NCBI GenBank assembly: GCA_033557465.1
Contig: CM066045.1
Coordinates: 133,321,596 to 133,385,595, forward strand
Direction of reading: 5' to 3'
DNA from: Ichthyophis bannanicus
Taxonomy: Eukaryota > Chordata > Amphibia > Gymnophiona > Ichthyophiidae
DNA length: 64,000 bases
Below, one piece after another: positions 20,726 through 32,192 of the stretch (position 1 is the stretch's first letter; each line of letters begins with the position of its first letter). The notes under the pieces are model-generated. The model saw only the letters and a program-made list of their open reading frames with translations, was not told where the DNA came from and made no database searches. A program made the translations under genes and the position numbers.

Positions 20726-22189
20726 AGGGTGCTGGACTACCTGAAGGGACAACTAAGGAGATAGGTTTAGTTAGAGTTTCCTTTTTATTTCCCCTGCTAA
20801 GGTGCAGGTTTCTTTGTTTTTAAAGGCAGAACCCCCCCCCCCAAAAAAAAACAGACGGATCAGAAAGAACCCGGGGGACAACAGAGCTGAGAGGAGGTTA
20901 TTCCTTCTCCTCCCCTCCCCCCAGTATTTCAGGAGGGAGTTCTGTGGAGGCCTCAGTCCGAGATGTCTGGCAGCTCCTGAAACCTTTATCGAGTGAAGAG
21001 CCACTGCGGGGGCAGCAGTGGGTTGATGGTAGTGAAAGCTGGCAGACCCAGGTCGCCTCCCTTGGTGCCGAAACTGGAAAGGAAAGCTGATCGTGAGGGG
21101 TAAAACCACGCGGCAAAGAGGTCCAAGGTAAGAGCGAAGGGGAGGACAGTAGGAACCCCAAGCAACTGCCGGAACACGAGGAGACAGAGAGCAGCCTGCA
21201 GCCACGTGTTTGGGAGCCTGCAGCGGTGAGGGAAACTCCCCCCACTGTTTTTAGGCACGATTTCTTCTTCTTCAAGCCCTTATGTGTTTTAAACCCCCCC
21301 CCCCCCTGCTGTGTTTTGGGCGCCCGGGAGAGACAGCAACTGGAGAATAAAGCAGAACAGAGCAGCTTCTTCCTAGAGAGCCATTTGTGGTTTCCTTTCA
21401 ATTTCAGTTTCTATTTATTAGATTTTAGTTTAGTTTAGTTCAGGTACTCTAGTGCTCCGTGCCTGAGCCTGTGGAGGTGCACTATGCTAGGGATCCTTCT
21501 GCCTTCCCAAGTATAGATGGAGGGCGTTCCTGGGGAGTACCTGCAGCCCTTCTCACCATGCAGCCAGACCGCAGTGCCTGGCATGTGGTCTTATCAAGGG
21601 GGGTGAATCCCACTTCATACCACATCCTTAAATATTCCTTGTGTTATACAACTCAAAACTTACTCAGTGCACAATGACCTGTGGCATAAGCCTAAATGTG
21701 CCATTGTCTTGTTGCTGGGCAGATTTCAGAGAGCCGTTGTGCCTGGTCAAATGGAGTGGTAAGTGGCAGTTTGTTGAAACATTGTGATTTTTTTCCTGAG
21801 AAGGATCAGGCAAAAAATTCAGAGACAGAAATAAATGAAAGATAAGCAGGAAAAAGTGCTGAGTAGCTGTGTATCCACAGTTTTGTTCTATGAAACAGAA
21901 AGCACCTGCATACAAGAAATATATATAACTGGAAAGATAGAGACAGTCAGTGGTTAGGAGACAAATGAAATCCTTCCATCTCTCTATGGTCAGTGAGTAA
22001 CCTGACATGATTATCTTTTGTCTCTTAGCCCAGACTCTACCTACTAAATTTGTGATATTGCTTGTAAGGGAAGATGTACTTCTTACAGCCATTGGTATTG
22101 CTTATAATAAAAACGTGAACTTTTACTAGGAGAAAGTGTCAGAGTCTGATTTGATCAGTGCATGGTCCATTTCATATCTTTGAGATACA
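20726..22189. other. 5' region of E with unassigned insert
   Basis: This is non-coding. It includes poly-C/poly-A runs near 20827-20850 and 21294-21306. The AT-rich part from about 21600 to 22130 differs in composition from the rest of E and may be a separate insertion, but I could not identify ends. Confidence 0.35.
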
Positions 22190-22985
22190 ACATGGCAGCG
22201 CGATCTAAAAATTCTCAAGATATGCAGGACCCAACGGGGAGCGGTCTCAGAGGCAGGCGTCAGCCTAGACTGAATGCAAGAGTCTAGGTCATTGGAGCAG
22301 GGCCTGCAGGACGAGACGAGGCAGGAGAGTCCCAGTCGCAAGGGACCCCGGAAGCAAGGGGTTGCACTGTGTTACCTTCAGCGGATCTGGCTCCTGTCCC
22401 TGCGTGATGCCCAGATCATCCACCCCTCAAGCCCAGGGAGCAATAGGGCTCCTGAAGGAGTTTCCTCCGAAGTTTGTCTTACTTTTGCATAAAGTGTTTT
22501 GCTATGTCAACAGGGCTTGGCAAACAGCTTCTCAGCCCCAGAACGCGGGGCTAAGTGGGCATCAGACGCAAAAGAACACGAGTCAGGGGCAGTGGCGACT
22601 CAGCAGGCTAGAGACTCAGAAAAGTGGCAGTAATCGTCATTGTCAGAGGGATTAAATGGGGAAGACCTCGACAAGGAGCTAGATCTGCAGGAGGAGTTGG
22701 AAGAAGGAGAGATTCCAGAACAGGAGGATCAGGCCTGGATTGTTCGGGTGTTCTGCCGGAAGGAGCTGCCAGTGCTCATTTTGGAGTCCCTCAGGGCTCT
22801 GAATATGCCCGCTAATCTCCCAGCAGAGGCACTGGAGAATCCACTTCTCCAGGCAATGTGGAAATCGCGGAAAGTCTTCCCGGTACATAGAGTAGTATGA
22901 CAGATGATCCAGGATGAGTGGGATCTGCTGGAGGCTGGTCTTAAAGGTGTGTGATCCATGATACACCTGTACCCACTACCGGAGC
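22190..22985 (+). pseudogene. Degenerate gag of DIRS E
   Basis: Recognition is weak and positional. An acidic stretch (EEGEIPEQEDQAW) and a following block (LLQAMWKSRKVFPVHR) sit where D and G have the region before LPHHS. Several stops interrupt it. The conserved C-terminal half of gag seems to be deleted, since RT homology begins near 23090. Confidence 0.45.
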
Positions 22986-23059
22986 AAGAACGAGAGCTCC
23001 TTTGATCGCCCAAACTGGACACAGCAGTGTCAGTGGCAGTAGAGGAGACCTTGACTCGT

Positions 23060-24830
23060 CTCCTGCAGCTGTGAAACTGGTTCCACGAGACCAGTATGGC
23101 TGCGGTTGATACTCCATTTTATTTTGTGGTGCCCAAAAAGGAAGGTTCCTTTCACCCAATTCTCGACTTCAAGGGCATGAACCGCTGTCACCGGGTACCA
23201 CATTTCCACATGGAAACGCTGGGATCAGTAATAGTGGCGGTAAGGAGCAGAGAGTTCTTGACGTCTCTTGAACTCACAGAGACATATTTGCATATTCCCA
23301 TTCATCCAGAACATCAGCAGTTTCTCTGCTTTGCAGTGCCAAGGGGCCATTTACAGTTTCCAATGTTGCCCTTCGATCTGGTGACCGGCCCCCTTACCTT
23401 CACCAAGGTGGTGGTGGCGGCAGCACCTCTCTGCAAGGAAGGGGTTTTCGTCCACCCGTACCTAGATGATTGGCTGATCCAAGCAAAGTTCAGGGATGAC
23501 TGAAAGAGCAACAGTGTGCATGGTGCAGTTCCTTCAAAGTCTTGGTTGGGTTGTCAGCCTGGCCAAGAATCAGTTACGGCTGGCCCAGGAACTTTAGAGT
23601 ATTTGGGAGCATGCTTCGATAACTGTGTGGGCAGGGTTTTCCTGCCAGATCGCCGGGCGCAGGAGCTACGACAGTTGATACAGCAGTTCCTGAAGATGGC
23701 GAGACCATCGGCGTAGCATTATCTATATGTTCTGGGGACCATGATGGCCACTCTCAAGCTAGATCTATGATCAAGGACACACATGTGACTGCTGCAGAGG
23801 GCTCTGCACCTGCGGTGGTCCCATCAGAGTCAACCCCTGTCCCAAGTACTCCCCTGCCCACGGAGCACCAGGAAAGCCCTCAGGTGGTGGCTGAATCCAG
23901 GGAGCTTGGAAGGGGGCATGCCACTCGAGTCCCTGGTGTGGGTTCTGCATATTACTGATACCAGTCTTTCAGGTTGGGGAGCCTTTTGCGACGGTTGCTT
24001 TGTTCAGGAACAGTGGCGTCCTTAGGAGACTCTGTGGTCGATCAACAGGCTCGAGATGCGAGCGGTGACCTTGGCGCTAAAAGGTTTCGAGCCATGGTTG
24101 CAGGGCAAGGCAGTCCGAGTCCTCTCGGACAATGTGACCACGGTGGCTTACAGAAACTGGCAAGGAGGCACGGGCAGTGCAGCCCTGGAGGAGGAGCCCA
24201 GGCGTTATCGGCAGCGTATGTACTGGGAGTCGACAATGTGACAACAGACGACTTCAGCCAAGTGCGTATGGACCCCGGAGAGTGGCAGCTCAACCAGGGG
24301 GTGTTCGAGCAGTTGGTCCATTGATGGGGCACACCAGTCATGGACCTAATGGCAACATTCGATTCGGCCAAGGCTTGCCAGTTTTTGGGGGGTTTTCAGC
24401 AGAAGTTGAGAAAGGATGTCTGAGGGCCTGGATGCTCTAATTCAGCAGTGGCCCTAATAGGGTCTTTTCTATGTTTTTTCCCCTTGGGCACTCATTGGCC
24501 GGATAGTGCAATGAATAGAGGCACACCGGGGATTAGTAATTCTGGTGGCACCGGACTGGCCAAGGCACACGTGGTATGTTGACCTGATTTGGATACTGGC
24601 AGATCGACCATGGCGGCTTCTGGTTCGGAAGGACCTCTTAACGCAGGGGCTGCTTCGCATGCCCCAGGTGGATCCATTCTCATTTACGACATGGCTCTTG
24701 AAAGGGCGAGGTTGAAGAAAGGATATTTGGGCTTGGTGATAGCGACCTTGCTACAGGCCCGGGGGAGGTTTACGAACCTGGCATGCATCCGCATATGGAG
24801 CATCTTTGGATCGTGATGCGGAGAAAGACA
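23060..24830 (+). pseudogene. Pol (RT-RNase H-C-terminal region) of DIRS E
   Basis: RT blocks are clear: FYFVVPKKEGSFHPILDF near 23115, IPIHPEHQQFLCF near 23300 and HPYLDDWLIQA near 23455, with the YLDD catalytic motif intact. The frame stops at 23501-23503. RNase H remnants are a TDTSLSGWGAF block near 23960 and RVLSDNVTTVAYRNWQGG near 24120. A weak MDLMAT block near 24340 marks the C-terminal domain. Stops occur throughout. Confidence 0.75.
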
Positions 24831-25593
24831 GACACGCCCTTCCACTGCCTCCATCCTAGACATCTTAGAGTTCTTGTATTCTGGTTTTGATAAGGGCCTA
24901 GCCGCCAATTCCTTGAGGGTGCAACTGGAAGTGATTTCCTGTTACTGTGGGAAAGTCCTGAGGGTGCCTTGGGTACACACCCAGACGTGCTGAGATTTCT
25001 AAGAGCGGTGACTCATCTCCATCTGCCGGGGAAGGAGGTGGTTACGCCTTGGGATCTTAATCTGGTGCTGACGGCGCTCTGGGAAATCCTTTGAGCCGTT
25101 GATTTGAGCCTCCCTGAAGGATTTGGCTCTGAAAACTATTCCTGGTGGTGATTTGCTCAGCACACAGGATTTCAGAGCTTCAGGCCCTGTCATGCCAGGA
25201 GCCATTCCTTTCCTTCTCTAAGGAGAAAGTAGGACTGTGCCTTGTATCTTCATTTTTGCCCAAGGTAGTGTCAGCATTTCAGGTAAATCAGGCCATTTCC
25301 TTACCAGCTCTGGTGAGCGCGGATGTGGGCCCTACCACTCCGCAGCTGCGCCGCCTGGATGTTAAAAGAGCCCTGCGAAGATTGGACCGTCAGTTTGTTC
25401 TGTTTAGTGGGCCACTAAAAGTTGAGGTAGCAGCTAAGGCCTCCATTTCCAGATGGATCAGGGAGGCAATCGCGTCGGCGTACATCTTGAAGGGTAAAGC
25501 AGTGCCAGTGAGGTTGTGGGCGCATTCCACGAGGCTCAGGCAGCCTCCTGGGCAGAGTATAGTTTAGTTCCACCGGTGGAGATCTGTAGGGCG

Positions 25594-27088
25594 TGTCAGA
25601 CGGCTGCCTGGGTGAGAATCTTCACAGTCTTGTCAAGTGCATATATCTATATGATTTGCAAGGTATTGTGGGCAATGTAGTTCATTCACACCAGACACAG
25701 CTGCTGACAATAATTTAGTTGTGCTCTTGGGTAAAGCCAATAAGATATTTATTTATGGGGTTATTTCTCCCAACACAGATATGCTTGGTAGCACATAAAT
25801 TAGGTAACTTGCTTTCAGTGTTAACTTGGAAAAACAAAGTCAAAATCAGGAAAACAACAAATGAAAAGCCACAAAGCAAGAAACAAACTGTTCTTTTCAG
25901 GTTAACTTCTGATTACTTCCCACATAGATACAGAAGTGATTCTCTCCTAGCTCACAAGCAATTAGGTAAGGCTTAATTGCTAGCAGTTATACAGCTGAAA
26001 CCCCTTTAGCTGGCTTGCTTTCTACTGTGTGGGTCAAATCCTGCTTCAGGAGCTTTTCTGAGTAGATTAAAGAACAAATTTGTATTTCTTTGTGATGGTT
26101 GCTGTACTTTATAACAGAAAGTTACCAACGGAGTTTAGATAGAGAGCAGTCCATATAAACAGGATCCTCATCTGCTATTATTCCCCCTTGTTCAACAAGC
26201 ATGGGTTCAATATCATGGATTGGCACAGATGAATCTCTCAATGGAGCATTTTCAGGAGAATACTTGTTTCCCTGCTGTCTTACAAGGTTATAGCTAGGGC
26301 ATAGATCAGTGTTCATACCTGAGCTTCCATTGCTGTTAGAGTTCCTCTCTATATAACCTGGCCAGTATGTAGTCCAGTTCTTATGTCCAGCCTTCCAATC
26401 CAGATCCCTGGAGACTGGATCTCTCTTCACATACCTTCTGGCATAGGTCTTAGGGTCCCTTCCACGTGCAGCCGTCTCCCTCACTGGTAGCCTCTGGTGA
26501 TTCCTAGCTCTGCAGCACCATTCCTCTGGCTTTCCCCAGTCCAATGGTGTATGCTGGCCCTTGGAATACCTCCCAGTATACGTACTGCTTTGGACTCTTC
26601 TAGACCTCTCAAAGGCTTTTCTCTTCCTTCTTCCAAAGGGTCTCTTTCCCTCTCTGTCCGTCCGGTTTGGCTTCTGCTTCTGATGATCCTTCAGATGAAA
26701 CTGATGATCAAACTCAAGCTGATTCTCAGGATACTGAGGACAATTCTCTGGATATCCAAGGTGATCATGAAGATGGTCATCTGTAGAATAAACTCTAATT
26801 CTGCTTAGATGAGTGCTCCTCCCTAACACAGCGCAGCTGTGCTGAATCAGGCCCTGCCCTTTGAGATGAGTGCTTAGGGATTACCTCATAGCCCTTTTGA
26901 TTGAACACACGTTTTCTCACTTCAGCTCCTCTCATGGCTGTTGGAAACCTGGTGCATTCTGGGACTGGTAGTCTTTTATGGCAAAATTCTGTTTTCTCAT
27001 TTCTACCAGCACTGACAGGTTGCTTGTTCAGAGACACTTCACCTTTTCTATAGCCCCTTCCTGAGCTATGATAAGCTTCCTTATCACA
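25594..27088 (-). mobile_element. LTR-a: coding LTR-like element in YR of E
   Basis: This element of 1495 bp runs from TGTCAGACGG to CTTATCACA, giving TG..CA ends. It is flanked by ggcg (25590-25593) and ggca (27089-27092), a 4-bp duplication with one mismatch. On its sense (minus) strand an AATAAA lies at 25753-25748, about 155 bases from its 3' end. It looks like a solo LTR of a retrovirus-like or Gypsy-like element. The flanking E recombinase becomes continuous when it is removed. Confidence 0.7.
26122..27088 (-). pseudogene. MDCSL-type reading frame within LTR-a
   Basis: Reading the sense strand from the very first base of the element, frame 1 is open for about 98 codons to 26795. A second frame (26829-26122) then runs 235 codons and ends VYMDCSLSKLRW; the two probably represent one gene broken by a frameshift near 26815. 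The protein is rich in Arg, Gln, Ser and Asp, with no domain I recognise. The MDCSL block recurs at the C-termini of LTR-b and LTR-c frames. Function unknown. Confidence 0.5.
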
Positions 27089-27221
27089 GGCAGCCGCATG
27101 GTAGTCGCTGCATACTTTCTCTAAACATTATTGCCTGGATGTCCAGGCAGCGGGGGACGCTTGTTTCGGATCAACAATGCTTTAGGCCACTTGTGTGGGT
27201 CCCTCCCATTAGTTTAACTGC

Positions 27222-27335
27222 TCTGATACCCCAGAGGTGCGGGACTGGACTGGAGGGACGATAAGGAAAGAGAAATTAAACTTACCTGCTAATTGTTGTT
27301 CTTTGAGGAACTCCAGTCCAGTCCTGTAACCCTCC
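27222..27335. repeat. ICR of E
   Basis: 27226-27270 is the reverse complement of the left tip, and 27271-27335 is the reverse complement of the right tip (27735-27793). This is the canonical DIRS arrangement, retained in this old copy. Confidence 0.8.
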
Positions 27336-27624
27336 CTGAGTGTTTTCTGTGATAATCTGTGCACACCCCGGTCTTGAAGCTGGTTCCCTTGGAGGAAGTA
27401 GCCAGGAGGAGTTAGGGGGGGACAAACAGGAAGAGCTGTCAGTCGCTTGCTTCCTGCTGGTAGGAGTTGCTCGGGCACTCAACAGGTAGGCCTCCTCATC
27501 CTGGAGGGGGGGACAGGGTATCCTTCCCAGGGGATGGAGGGGGTACTAGTTTATTTAGGCATAGAAGTGATTGTTGCATGTTTAACTACTTACTTGTTGC
27601 TCCTGTGAGTCTGCTTTGTCCATA

Positions 27625-27793
27625 GGTACTGGGGCTGGAAGGCGGTGCCAGCTGCATAAGTACACTGGTGTCATCAAAAAGATGACATGCTCAGTCTCCA
27701 AGTTGCTGGAAGAGGTACACTACCCAGAGGTGTGGGATTGGTACTGGAGTTCCTCAAGGAACAACATTTAGTAGGTAAGTCTAATTTCTCTTT
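27625..27793. repeat. Right inverted terminal repeat of E
   Basis: This is the inverted partner of 20553-20725. Its tip contains tagtaGGTAAGTctaattt, again donor-like. Confidence 0.85.
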
Positions 27794-28198
27794 CAGTCTG
27801 GTACTGTACTGAAGAAATCCTTAAGGCTTAGACGTGATTGATTCTGCAAAGGCCTGGTGTGGTGCAGTGGGGCTGAGTCCCTCTCCTTTCTCCCCACATC
27901 CCCTTTCTTTGGATGGCTGAGCAGCTGCCCCTTTTCCTCTTCCCCAACTTTTGGGAAAGGGCTAGGATATGTATTGTGGTATCCCCATAAAGATTTTGTT
28001 TAAAAAACAAAAAAGAAGGTGGCCTGCAGTGGTGCTCTGAGGAGGGGAGAAGTTTTTTCCTCGGGGGAAGATTGTTGTGTGGCTGGAGGTAAGTTCTCAC
28101 TGTGCTGGCAGAGACCAGGAGTGCAGTCACTGCTGCGCAGTCTGCTGCAGCTGCTGCACTCATCTCTAAGGCACTGCTAAAGAGAACCAGAGAAATCT

Positions 28199-28335
28199 AC
28201 TACCCCAGGATAAGCAATGTGGAATCTGTATACCTTTTTGGGAACCTGACAGGTACTTGTGATCTGGATTGGCCACTGTTCGAAACAGGATTGCTAGACC
28301 TTGGTCAGACCCAATATGGTATGTTCTTATGTCTG
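28199..28335 (+). mobile_element. CR1 3'-end fragment in DIRS L
   Basis: About 137 bases match the last part of the CR1 at 40120-40273 (CAGGTACTTGTGATCTGGATTGG-like and GGTCAGACCCAATATGGTAT-like blocks), ending TGTTCTTATG. This is a 5'-truncated insertion. Confidence 0.8.
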
Positions 28336-28729
28336 TGCTGCGGCTGCAAGACAGAACATGCTGTGGCTCATCTGGAGGGAAGTTCCATATCTGATTGCTT
28401 CCAGCAGGAAGCCATGGAAGTGGTCGCTGGGCCTAAATTGAGTGTGCTTGGGCCACTGGAAAGGTCAATTTTGGTGGGAACCACCACCATGAGGCATGGG
28501 GAAAGGCGCAGCTGCTTGGACCAAGGAGGGGCGTTTAGTTCTTACTCCCATGTGGATCCTGACTCGAGGCTTCTCTCTTGAGATGGCAGGGGGTGGACTT
28601 CCTACCTGGGGCACACCTTTTTCTCCAGAATATGTATTGTTCCATCAAGCCTTTTGTCTCAAGCAGAGCCTAGTGTGCTCTCAGTGGGATTGATAGGGAT
28701 TTGCTCCCACAAAGAACTGTCTGGCACCA

Positions 28730-29460
28730 AGCATGTAGAAATGTGGAATAAGATCCGGAGAATAGGGTCTCATTGGTCTTTGAGGATTCCTTAGATCCGC
28801 TGGAGGGATCCTCGGCCATTTTGGAAAGGGCTTCTGAGGAAGCGTTGGAGGAGAGGAATTTCATGCAGGGAAAATCCCACGGTAGTCCACATTTTCCATG
28901 TGGGTTGAGCTTCTTTCCCTCATCACACAGACCTTGGTGCCCCTGAACATTACTGAAGAGCACCTGTGGAGGACCCCCTTTTTGAAAGCATCTGGAAGCC
29001 TCTCAGGTCCTTTCTGGAACATCATTATGGTGAAGTGGAATAATCCAGACATGGGTCTGAGGGTGAGCAGGTCTGTGTCCAAGCTATATTCTATTCTGCT
29101 GGAGAAGAAGGAATGGCTATGCTCGTGTAAAGTGGATGTGCTGGCCTCAGCAGTCACTAAGAAGACAACCATTCTGGTTAAGGGAAGAGCAGCATTGAAG
29201 AATTTTCTAGACCAGTGGATAGAAGCCTTGCTTAAGCGGTCCTTTGAGGTCTGTGCCGTAGCTTTGCAGGTGGCTATCTATGGGACCTATGTGGTCAGGG
29301 CTTGTTTACAGTGTTCTAGAAGCTCTGAATCGGAGGTTGTTTCAGAAATGGCATGTTTGGAGTCGGGTTCTGCATTCTTGACAGATGCCTTGTATAATTT
29401 GTTTCAGGCTTCAGACAAAAATATGTCAATGGCAGTTATGGCGCATTGTTTTCTATGATG
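28730..29460 (+). pseudogene. Degenerate gag C-terminal region of DIRS L
   Basis: The longest frame, 28898-29458, encodes 186 residues in the position of the gag C-terminal half (LVKGRAALKNFLDQ; LTDALYNLFQASDKN). Similarity to other gags is faint and the call rests mainly on position ahead of the RT remnant. Confidence 0.4.
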
Positions 29461-29984
29461 GTTCAGTTGGTCGGCAGACTTGGACTTCAAGACATGACTT
29501 AGTAAGCTCCCCTTAAAGGGGAAATTGCTGGTCGGCAAGGACTTGGATAAGCTGCTCAAAGTCTTGGGAGAATCTAAAGTGTCTAAACTCCTGAGAATAA
29601 ACCTTGGGGTTCTGGACATTTTTTTTCCTTGCAAAACCATTTTCGTGAAGGTCATAGGTTTTGGTTCGTTCAGTCTGGATCCTTCCAGATGTCACAGTAC
29701 CTATCCTGAGGTCCATCCTTTTGGGGTACCAAGCCTCGGCCAGAGCCACACAATGAAGATTTTAAGGGTTGTCATCTGAAATTTTAACACACCTGGACAC
29801 AAATTACTGCAGGTCAGTTGTTTCTCGAGGTGATTCACGAAGGCTAGGCCCTTGAACTGGCACGGCCACTCTCCAACATCTTTATGGACTCTCCATGTCA
29901 AGTACCCGCAAAGGCACAGGAAGTGTGGGCCACTTTTGAGTGGCTGCTTCAGCTTGATGCCATGGTATGAGTCCCTCTAGAAGA

Positions 29985-30860
29985 ATGGGGGTTCAGTCAG
30001 TATTCCATTTATTTTGTGGTCCCCAAAAAAGAGGGGTCCTTTTTTCCTTTTCTGGATTTGAAGTGGGTGAACAAGCCCCTCGGTCCCATGGTTCTGAATT
30101 GAGACTTTGTGGTCCATCATTGTGGCAGTTCAGCAAAGGAAGTATTTAACATCCTTGAATCTTTAGGAAGCATATCTCCATATCCCTGTTTGACTGGATC
30201 AAAAGACATTTGCAGTCCCTCAAACTTTAACCAAGATAATGGTTATAGTGGCAGCGGCTCTAAGGGAGAAAGGGATTCAGGTGCGCCCATATTTCGACAG
30301 TTGGTTGATCTGGGTGAAATCCTTACAGGAGAGTCATCTGTCTACAGACCAGATGGTGAGTCTTCTCCACGACCTGAGCTGGATCATCAGTTGGGTAAAG
30401 AGCAAGCTGGAACAGTCTCAGTCCTTTGAATATTTTGGCACTTGTTTTGAAAACAAGTCAGGCAAGGTCACTGATGTATAAAAGAATCCTGAAGATGTAG
30501 GAGCAGATATGGGATGTGTTATGAATGTGATATCTCAGAGTCTGAGACTATCTTCAGGTTCTAGGGTGGCCACTTTGGAATCAGTGCCTTGGGCCAGGGT
30601 GCGCATGTGCTCTTTACAGAGGGCCCTACTCTTCCATTGGTCATTGCAACATCACCAGCTTTGGAGGAGACTTCCCTTCCAAATGAAAGCCAGGGCAGGT
30701 CTGGCCTGGTGATAGGAACCCTTGATGTTTTGGCAGGGGTGAACCTAGAATTTCCAGAGTAGATCTTGGTCACCACCAATGCCAGCTTGAGTGGCTGATG
30801 GGGACTCACTGTCTCACAAGTGGCACAGGTTTAGTGGAAGCTGGAGGAGAGTATTTGATC
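29985..30860 (+). pseudogene. Degenerate RT and RNase H of DIRS L
   Basis: An IYFVVPKKEGSFFPFLDL block near 30005 and PYFDSWLIWVKSL near 30285 mark the RT. The catalytic YLDD position reads YFDS, so one catalytic Asp is lost. The RNase H start near 30765 reads TTNASLSGWG, with the first active-site Asp changed to Asn. Frameshifts and stops are frequent. Confidence 0.65.
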
Positions 30861-30895
30861 AATAATTAATTCATCTGGAGATACAAGTGGTTTTC

Positions 30896-31838
30896 TGGTT
30901 CCAAAGGTGCCTGTCCTTGGTCAGATACTTTTTAACATCTTTGTTAGTGATATTGCATAAGGACTATTGGATAAAGTTTGCATGTTTGCAGATTATATCA
31001 AAATCTGCAATAGAGTAAACACCCAGAAAGGAGTAGATAACATGAGGAGGGATCTAGCTAAGCTTGAAGAATAGTCTAGAATTTGGCAGCTGAGATTTAA
31101 TGCTAAAAAGTGCAGGGTCATGCATTTGGGCTGCAAAAACCCAAGGGAGCAGTACATTATAGTGGGTAAAGTACTTCTGTCCACAAAAGAAGAGCAGGAC
31201 CTGGGCGTATTTGTGTCTGACAATCTTAAAGTAGCTAAACAGGTAGAAAAGGCGATGGCGAAAGCCAGAAAGTTGCTTGGGTGCATGGGAGGTGATAGTG
31301 CATCTGTATAAGTCTCTGGTGGAAACCTCTTTTAGTGTATTGTGTGCAGTTCTGGAGACCACATCTTCAAAAGGGTATAAACAGGTTGGAGTTGGTGCAG
31401 AGGGTGGCTACTAAAATGGTTAGTGGTCTTCATTATAAAGTATATGAGGACAGACTTAAAGATCTTATTATGTATACTTTAGAGGAAAGGCAGGACAGAG
31501 GAGATATGATAGAGATGTTTAAATACCTCCGTGACATGAATGCACAGGAGGAGAGTCTCTTTTGATTGAAAGCAAGCTCTGCTATGAGGGGACATAGGAT
31601 GAGGGTGAAAGGGGATAGCCTCAGGAGTAATATGCAGAAATATTTCTTTTCAGAAAGAGTGTTAGATGCATGGAACAGTCTCCCAGTGAAGTGGTAGAGA
31701 CGAGGACACTATCTGAATTCAAGCATGGGACAAACACGGAGGATCTCTACAGGAAAAAGGGTGAATATTGGAATTGACATGGAAGGGCAGACTAGATAGA
31801 CCATGTGTTTTTTTTCTGCCAACATATTTCTATGTTTA
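30896..31838 (+). mobile_element. CR1-group LINE, 3' part (same family as K)
   Basis: This is a 5'-truncated copy that starts inside the RT near a decayed ADY-type block and continues through the CR1-typical C-terminal region (CRVMHLGCKNPR-like, KVLLSTKEEQDLGV, EERQDRGDMIEMFKYL) to a tail with TTTTTTCTGCCAACATATTTCTATG. Sequence blocks match K (34107-63077) closely enough to serve as a template for K's broken joints. Several stops are present. Confidence 0.8.
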
Positions 31839-32014
31839 TTTATTTGTATCTTGCCATTCCCCTAGATTTACCCTAGTCCCCAGTTGTTATGTGGTCTGTC
31901 TTGATTAGATTGTAAGCTCTGATGAGCAGGGCCTGTCTCTTGCTTGTACGTGTTCAGCACTGCTTACACCTTGTAGCGCTTTACAAATGATAAGCAGTAG
32001 TAGTAGTAGTAGAT
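31839..32014 (+). mobile_element. LINE/SINE tail with (TAG)n
   Basis: This is a short non-coding segment with GATTGTAAGCTCTGATGAGC, then GTAGCGCTTTACAAATGATAA and a (TAG)n microsatellite at about 31996-32012. It resembles 3' ends of retroelements common in vertebrates. Family unknown. Confidence 0.5.
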
Positions 32015-32192
32015 CAGTCTTGGTTATCAAAATACTGGCTGATCTGAGGCTACACAGAACCTTTATAGGATGATGTAATCAAATCAGTAGTTCTCAGTTT
32101 CCATCTGCTGGCAGGAGAGCATAAAGTCAGGCTTCTGGACTGGACTGGAGGTACTGCAAGGAAAGAAAAAGCAGGTAAGGCCTAATTTCTCC
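32015..32192. repeat. Right inverted terminal repeat of DIRS L
   Basis: This is the inverted partner of 20411-20552: TACTGGCTGATCTGAGGCTACACAG pairs with the left copy's CTGTGCAGCCTCAGACCAGCCAGTA. The tip reads aaagcaGGTAAGgcctaattt, donor-like as in other DIRS copies. This closes element L and shows E was inserted in it. Confidence 0.7.

Larger units (their letters stand above)
24840..27185 (+). pseudogene. Tyrosine recombinase of DIRS E, split by LTR-a
   Basis: The YR starts near 24840 (FLEFLYSGFDKGLAANSLRV) and has SAHRISELQAL near 25155, keeping the Arg before ISEL, then an HSTR motif near 25525. At 25593 the gene is cut by LTR-a. It resumes at 27089 with an AAW ... SLHTFSKHYCLD block carrying the Tyr, and ends with TAG at 27183-27185. 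In-frame stops show decay independent of the insertion. Confidence 0.75.
20553..27793 (+). mobile_element. DIRS retrotransposon E (old subfamily), nested in L
   Basis: This is a third, more divergent DIRS subfamily. It has a left repeat (20553-20725), degenerate gag, RT, RNase H and YR, an ICR (27222-27335) and a right repeat (27625-27793). It lies within L's left terminal region. Its YR gene is interrupted by LTR-a (25594-27088). Numerous stops and frameshifts make it one of the older copies in the window. Confidence 0.85.
27794..30895 (+). mobile_element. DIRS L, body (gag and pol remnants)
   Basis: The body of DIRS L resumes after E. It holds a short CR1 tail (28199-28335), a degenerate gag and degenerate RT/RNase H. 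The remaining pol and the whole YR are missing: homology stops at a LINE fragment (30896) and only the right terminal repeat (32015-32192) follows. Confidence 0.65.
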
